Shown: positions 60,334 through 64,000 of the stretch, piece by piece
How the letters are laid out: each line of letters begins with the position of its first letter
Position numbering within the stretch: the first letter of the stretch is position 1
The notes under the pieces: generated by a model
What the model was told of the DNA's origin: nothing
Database searches by the model: none
What the model saw: the letters and a program-made list of their open reading frames with translations, nothing else
Made by a program: the position numbers and the translations under genes
Origin: a virus
IMG/VR virus record: IMGVR_UViG_3300020416_000001
Location: 107,757-171,756 of that record
DNA length: 64,000 nucleotides
Reading direction: 5' to 3' (one strand)

Positions 60334-60771
60334 ATGACTCAGAAAAGTTACTCGGGACGATTCAGACCTAGTTACCCAGGGAAATATAAAGGGGATCCTA
60401 CAAACATTATTTATAGAAGTTTGTGGGAACGTAAATTAATGGTGTGGTGTGACAGGAATGAGAACGTCATTGAGTGGGGTTCTGAAGAGATAATTATCCC
60501 TTACATATCACCCATTGACAATAGAATACATAGATATTTTCCAGACTTCTACATCAAAGGAAAGACTTCCTCTGGCACTACTAAATATATAGTGGAGGTA
60601 AAACCCAAGGCACAAACTCTTCCACCTAAAAAAGGTAGGAGGACGAAGAGATTATTGAATGAGATTGCTACCTACGGAGTCAATCAGGCGAAGTGGAAAG
60701 CAGCACGTGAGTATTGTGCAGATCGTAAGATGAAATTTATGATACTCACAGAAAAAGAACTCAAAGTATGA
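60334..60771 (+). CDS. 4: gp4 head completion protein (nuclease-like)
   Basis: 145 residues, close to T4 gp4 (150). Recognisable TnsA/restriction-like core: WERKLMVWCDRN (catalytic Glu), RYFPDFYIKG (Asp) and YIVEVKPKAQ (E-x-K), with basic regions before and after. Required to complete packaged heads. Starts immediately beside the divergent gp48. ATGA overlap with the next gene. Confidence 0.88.
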   Translation: MTQKSYSGRFRPSYPGKYKGDPTNIIYRSLWERKLMVWCDRNENVIEWGSEEIIIPYISPIDNRIHRYFPDFYIKGKTSSGTTKYIVEVKPKAQTLPPKKGRRTKRLLNEIATYGVNQAKWKAAREYCADRKMKFMILTEKELKV

Positions 60772-61223
60772 GCGTCTATCAAGATCTACGAGACCTAGCA
60801 GACTATAAAGCACAGGCACCATCGTGGTGGAGGAGTCAGTTGTTCTTCTACCTTGCAGGTCGTGGTGTGGATAGTCCTGCACCTGGGTTAGCAGTACAGT
60901 TCCAATACACTGCAGAGTATGCAGAGAAGTATAACTTTTGGGACAGGTATCCCTTGGTCTATGTGATAGGTGAGTCACCGACACACTTTTGGGGTGCCAA
61001 CGTGCACTATCTACCACCTCAAGCACGGGTGTCAGGGTTCACACCAACACCACCTCCCGTTACATTGCATAAATATTTAAGAAGTAATGTTTTATCTCCC
61101 TATTACAACATTGAAAACTCTGAGTGGGCAGATATTGGTTTGATTCCCTCTGAGGAATTTGTTACCACTGTTAATGGTAGAAACATACCAGTACCAACGT
61201 CGGCAGTATTAAAGAGACTCTAA
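60768..61223 (+). CDS. Hypothetical virion-type protein, 151 residues
   Basis: MSVYQDLRDLADYKAQAPSW..., aromatic and Pro-rich, with a beta-like pattern and an IPVPTSAVLKRL tail. It lies between gp4 and the gp54-like gene, with ATGA and TAATG junctions, so likely a tail or baseplate component. I do not recognise a named family. Confidence 0.65.
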   Translation: MSVYQDLRDLADYKAQAPSWWRSQLFFYLAGRGVDSPAPGLAVQFQYTAEYAEKYNFWDRYPLVYVIGESPTHFWGANVHYLPPQARVSGFTPTPPPVTLHKYLRSNVLSPYYNIENSEWADIGLIPSEEFVTTVNGRNIPVPTSAVLKRL

Positions 61224-61942
61224 TGTCATACGCAGCACCTAATTCATTTACACAGTTCAAGGACCTTGTTGCTAGAGGTGCTTGGGAACCGACACGTGGT
61301 AACCTGTACTCTGTGGAGATTGGATTCCCTGCTTGTTTAGGATCTACTGCACTTGGACCTGGGATCCCTTATGACAGAGAGTATTATGATGCTGTAAGTT
61401 ATTTCGCTGATAATATTACTGTACCTTCTAGAAATCTTACCACTGGTGACACACAAAACTTTGGTATTCAGAGATCATATGTGACAGGTCAGACACCTAA
61501 TGAGTTAGCAATATCATTCTTAGTTACCAAGAATCTATGGCACAGACGTTACTTTGAGACTTGGATGCAAAGCATCGCACCTGATAGTGAGAACAGAGTA
61601 TGCTTCTACGACGATTACATCTGTGACATCCTTGTCAGAAAGTGGGAGAGAGGATCTAATTTCCTCGTGAAGAGTAAAGTGAGAGGACAAGAATACGAAA
61701 CTCGTTTGAATAAAGCGACTGGTATCTGGAGATTTACAGGAGCATACCCATTCAATATGGGTACAATGAATCTTGGTAACCAGTCATCAGATATTCTTAG
61801 ACTAGATATTCAATTTAAGTTTGAGCGTTATAGATTTACTACCAAAGAAAAGATCGCAGGTGGGTGGACTAATGAGAAAGTTATAAACAATGTCGATAGT
61901 GTCCTAGATAGTAATGACTTTAGCACCTTTGTGGGCGTCTAA
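61223..61942 (+). CDS. 54: gp54-like baseplate tail tube initiator
   Basis: 239 residues with the tube fold pattern seen in gp19/gp54: an N-terminal FTQFKDLVARGAWEPTRGNL, FADNITVPSRNL, and GAYPFNMGTMNLGNQSS-type strands, ending DIQFKFERYRFT. T4 gp54 has 320 residues, gp19 163. The position near gp48 and gp26 supports gp54 over gp19. It starts the tail tube at the baseplate. Confidence 0.72.
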   Translation: MSYAAPNSFTQFKDLVARGAWEPTRGNLYSVEIGFPACLGSTALGPGIPYDREYYDAVSYFADNITVPSRNLTTGDTQNFGIQRSYVTGQTPNELAISFLVTKNLWHRRYFETWMQSIAPDSENRVCFYDDYICDILVRKWERGSNFLVKSKVRGQEYETRLNKATGIWRFTGAYPFNMGTMNLGNQSSDILRLDIQFKFERYRFTTKEKIAGGWTNEKVINNVDSVLDSNDFSTFVGV

Positions 61943-61972
61943 ATACTTTTACTGAATTGTATATTTTACACA

Positions 61973-62677
61973 ATGCCTTTACCTAAACTGAGCATTCCAG
62001 ATTATGAATGCGTTCTTCCTCGTGGTCAGAAGGTTACTTACAGACCATTCCTAGTAAGAGAAGAGAAACTTCTTTACCTTGCTATGGAGACACAGGACAA
62101 CAAGGAAATGATCAAAGCGGTGAAAGAGATCATCAAAGCGTGTACTAACATCAAGAAACTTGATGACCTTGCTACATTTGATATTGAATATCTGTTCCTT
62201 AAAATCCGTGGTAAATCTGTAGGTGAGGTGAGTGAATTTAAGATCACTTGTCCAGACGATGAGAAGACACAGGTTGATGTCGAGGTAAATCTTGATGAAG
62301 TACAGGTACAGATCCCTAAAGATCATACCCCAATCCTCAAGGTTAGCGATGACGTCACAATCACTATGAAATATCCTTCATTGGATGTGTTTGTGAAAAA
62401 TAATCTAACTGATAACCCAGGTGTAGACGATCTATTCAAACTTGCTGCTAGTTGTACTGAAAGTATTGCTGAAGGCGAGGATGTATATGAAGGAAAAGAT
62501 CATACAACTAAGGAACTAGTTGAATTCTATGAAAATATGAACTCACAACAGTTTCAATTAGTTCAGAAGTTCTTTGAAACTATGCCTAAACTGTCACATA
62601 CGATTGAAGTTTTCAATCCTAAGACAGAAGTTACATCACCTATCGTTCTCGAAGGACTCGCATCTTTTTTCGCGTAG
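61973..62677 (+). CDS. 26: gp26 baseplate hub subunit (T4_baseplate family)
   Basis: 234 residues, T4 gp26 208. The family motif YRPFLVREEKLLYLAMETQD (about 24-43) and LKIRGKSVGEVSEFKITCPD are diagnostic. Its last codons TCT TTT TTC GCG TAG contain a -1 slippery heptamer (T TTT TTC), after which the -1 frame stays open into the gp51-like ORF. Placed directly before that ORF and a tape-measure-like gene, like G/GT tail assembly chaperones. CTAAATAC (about 61939) upstream. Confidence 0.88.
   Translation: MPLPKLSIPDYECVLPRGQKVTYRPFLVREEKLLYLAMETQDNKEMIKAVKEIIKACTNIKKLDDLATFDIEYLFLKIRGKSVGEVSEFKITCPDDEKTQVDVEVNLDEVQVQIPKDHTPILKVSDDVTITMKYPSLDVFVKNNLTDNPGVDDLFKLAASCTESIAEGEDVYEGKDHTTKELVEFYENMNSQQFQLVQKFFETMPKLSHTIEVFNPKTEVTSPIVLEGLASFFA
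62665..62671 (+). other. Candidate -1 programmed frameshift site T-TTT-TTC
   Basis: Heptamer in the gp26 frame (codons 62666-62668 and 62669-62671), two codons before the TAG at 62675. Slipping back one base gives TTT TTT CGC GTA GCC ... and reaches ATG 62698 of the gp51-like ORF in frame with no stop. I see no strong downstream stimulatory hairpin. Confidence 0.55.
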
Positions 62678-62697
62678 CCCTAGCGCACGACTCCTTG

Positions 62698-62871
62698 ATG
62701 AATATGTTTGAGACTAATTTTGCTTTGATGCAACATCATAAGTATAGTCTCACTGAACTTGAAAATATGATGCCGTGGGAACGAGATGTTTATGTGAACC
62801 TTCTTATTCGCTACTTACGTGAAGAGGAAGCAAGACAACGCCAACAGGCGGGACAACATCAATCACTTTAA
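62698..62871 (+). CDS. 51: gp51-like protein, possibly made as a gp26 fusion
   Basis: 57 residues from ATG 62698: MNMFETNFALMQHHKYSLTE, then LENMMPWERDVYVNLLIRYL and a charged Gln-rich tail. The M-P-W-E-R motif is typical of the small C-terminal module annotated gp51 in cyanophages; T4 gp51 (249 residues) is much larger. There is no ribosome-binding site before the ATG, which supports expression through frameshifting from gp26. TAATG junction with the next gene. Confidence 0.7.
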   Translation: MNMFETNFALMQHHKYSLTELENMMPWERDVYVNLLIRYLREEEARQRQQAGQHQSL

Positions 62872-64000
62872 TGGCAAAATCAGCACCCAAGTTAAAGATA
62901 AGAAACTTTCTTCCAGTTAGTACCGCAGGTATTGACAAGATGGATCCTGCTCACTCGTTGACTACAGCAGTCAACAGACTTGGTGATACTGTTACTGATC
63001 TAGGCAAAATAATTGTCAACACACATCAAGCGAGGTTGGATGCTGCATTTGCAGTGCAGGGAAGAAAATCCCTTGCACAAGACAGGGCGAGAGAAGCAAA
63101 GATAGAAAAGAAAACATCAGAAGAGATTGATAATGAAGGTAAGAAGAGAGGCATAGGAAGATTTGGAAGTGGACTGTTTGGTTTCCTAACACCACTACTA
63201 GAACCGTTGCTCAAGTTTGCAGCAACTATAGGTACGTTCTTCGCACTTGACTTCCTATCGAAGAAAGAAAATAGGGAGATGATAACTAAAGCATTTACTT
63301 GGATCAGTAAATGGTTAGGACTGGTGTGGAAGACGGCATCGTTTGGATTCAATCTTATATACGACGGGTTGTTTGACCCAGATGGTAATGACGGACCCAT
63401 AATCAGGGTGCTAAAAGTTATAGGGGGTATCGCTGCGCTCAAGGTCGCGAGTAGGATTTTAATGCCCTGGAAGTTAGCAGGTGATATAGGAAAACTGTCT
63501 AAACTATTCAGAGGTAACAGAAAGAGTAGTGTAAGGCAGCAGCAAGTGAAGATGGATAAAGAACGCTTCTTTAGAGGTAAGAGAGATCCCAAAGGAGTTC
63601 GTTCTGGAAGAACATCTAAGTTAGCAAGGCAGAGATATGCCAGAAGATTTGGTGGTAATGCTGCTAGAAATAGATTTGCAGGAAGGATAGCAGGAAGAGG
63701 ATCATTCAAAGGAATGACTGGTATGGGTCGTTTTATGCGATCTGGTGTTGGTGGAGGTATATTTGCAGGTGCACTTTCATTTGGATCACGACTCGCTGCA
63801 GGTGATAAGATGAATGTTGCAGCAGGTGGAGGTATTGGTGCCACTATTGGTACAGTTGCTACTACTGCACTTCTAACACCAGTTCTAGGACCTTTTGCAC
63901 CTATTGTTGGTGGTATCTTGGGTGGATTTATTGGAGATAAGATTGGAGCATTCATTGGAGAGGCAATAGAACCTGTGCTTGCTCCTCTTGGTGATTTCTT
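62871..64000 (+). CDS. Tail tape-measure-like protein (gp29-like), 5' part
   Basis: At least 376 residues; runs off the window. Basic N terminus (MAKSAPKLKIRNFLPVSTAG), a helical region with QGRKSLAQDRAREAKIEKKT, then several hydrophobic helices (LFGFLTPLLEPLLKFAATIG; LTPVLGPFAPIVGGILGGFI) among Arg/Lys/Gly-rich segments. This is the usual makeup of tape-measure/hub proteins, and the position after gp26 and gp51 fits. The exact T4 equivalent (gp29) is an inference from place. Confidence 0.65.
   Translation, partial: MAKSAPKLKIRNFLPVSTAGIDKMDPAHSLTTAVNRLGDTVTDLGKIIVNTHQARLDAAFAVQGRKSLAQDRAREAKIEKKTSEEIDNEGKKRGIGRFGSGLFGFLTPLLEPLLKFAATIGTFFALDFLSKKENREMITKAFTWISKWLGLVWKTASFGFNLIYDGLFDPDGNDGPIIRVLKVIGGIAALKVASRILMPWKLAGDIGKLSKLFRGNRKSSVRQQQVKMDKERFFRGKRDPKGVRSGRTSKLARQRYARRFGGNAARNRFAGRIAGRGSFKGMTGMGRFMRSGVGGGIFAGALSFGSRLAAGDKMNVAAGGGIGATIGTVATTALLTPVLGPFAPIVGGILGGFIGDKIGAFIGEAIEPVLAPLGDF

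Noticed and set aside
63026-63955. 309-codon open frame on the - strand
   Set aside because: It is antisense to the tape-measure-like gene; composition is Pro/Leu/Ser-rich, as expected from reading Gly/Arg-rich DNA backwards. No motif or ribosome-binding site.
1-64000. CRISPR arrays, insertion sequences, integrase or attachment sites
   Set aside because: No regular direct repeats with spacers, transposase or integrase motifs were seen; the tRNA has no neighbouring integrase.

Overview
The window is a contiguous stretch of a T4-like cyanomyovirus genome (a lytic tailed phage of marine Synechococcus or Prochlorococcus). The evidence is the T4 replication core (gp47, gp46, gp45, gp44, gp62, RegA, gp43, UvsX, gp41, gp61, gp33, gp32, RNase H), T4 baseplate and head genes (gp53, gp48, gp4, gp54, gp26, gp51-like), and cyanophage auxiliary genes (psbA, four hli-type genes, talC, nrdA/nrdB, mazG, phoH, thyX, hsp20, cobS, glutaredoxin). 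The DNA is AT-rich, genes are tightly packed with ATGA, TAATG or TTGA junctions, and most lie on the + strand. Both ends are cut inside genes (gp47 at the left, a tape-measure-like gene at the right).

Layout. 1-7.3 kb: gp47/gp46, two 2OG-Fe(II) oxygenases and a vWA-protein/CobS-type AAA+ pair. 7.3-13.2 kb: clamp, clamp loader, RegA, Dam methylase, a SAM methyltransferase and more oxygenases. 13.2-16.8 kb: four + strand membrane proteins facing three - strand proteins with export signals; I recognise none of the seven. 16.9-25 kb: Hsp20, two small conserved-looking proteins, DNA polymerase, UvsX, helicase, MazG and small membrane proteins. 25-34.6 kb: a promoter with a structured leader, then a late-type block with a ligase-like KxDG protein, a nucleotidyltransferase with a T4-like capsid-targeting N terminus, and basic or low-complexity putative head or virion proteins. 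35-39.4 kb: primase, NrdA, NrdB. 39.4-46.4 kb: oxygenase, glutamine-riboswitch-like RNA with small ORFs, TalC, GIY-YIG-like protein, tRNA-Arg(TCT), hli cluster, lysozyme-like protein and psbA. 46.4-51.3 kb: a 1,216-residue putative virion protein and a small beta-barrel-like exported protein. 51.4-57.7 kb: glutaredoxin, RNase H, ThyX, PhoH, exonuclease, gp33-like protein, gp32. 57.7-64 kb: tail and baseplate genes, with gp53/gp48 inverted.

How it fits together. The replisome is fed by deoxynucleotide genes (NrdAB, ThyX, MazG, glutaredoxin). TalC, D1 and the Hli proteins would keep host light reactions and pentose-phosphate flux running. Early-type promoters (TTGACA/TATAAT) sit before hli, psbA and the 25-kb leader. 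T4-like late elements (NATAAATA) sit before hsp20, the Ig-domain protein, the beta-barrel and other virion or envelope genes. The points I judge most worth checking are a -1 slippery heptamer joining gp26 to the gp51-like frame just before the tape-measure-like gene, the exported/membrane protein island at 13-17 kb, the possibly packaged nucleotidyltransferase, and the riboswitch and leader RNAs.
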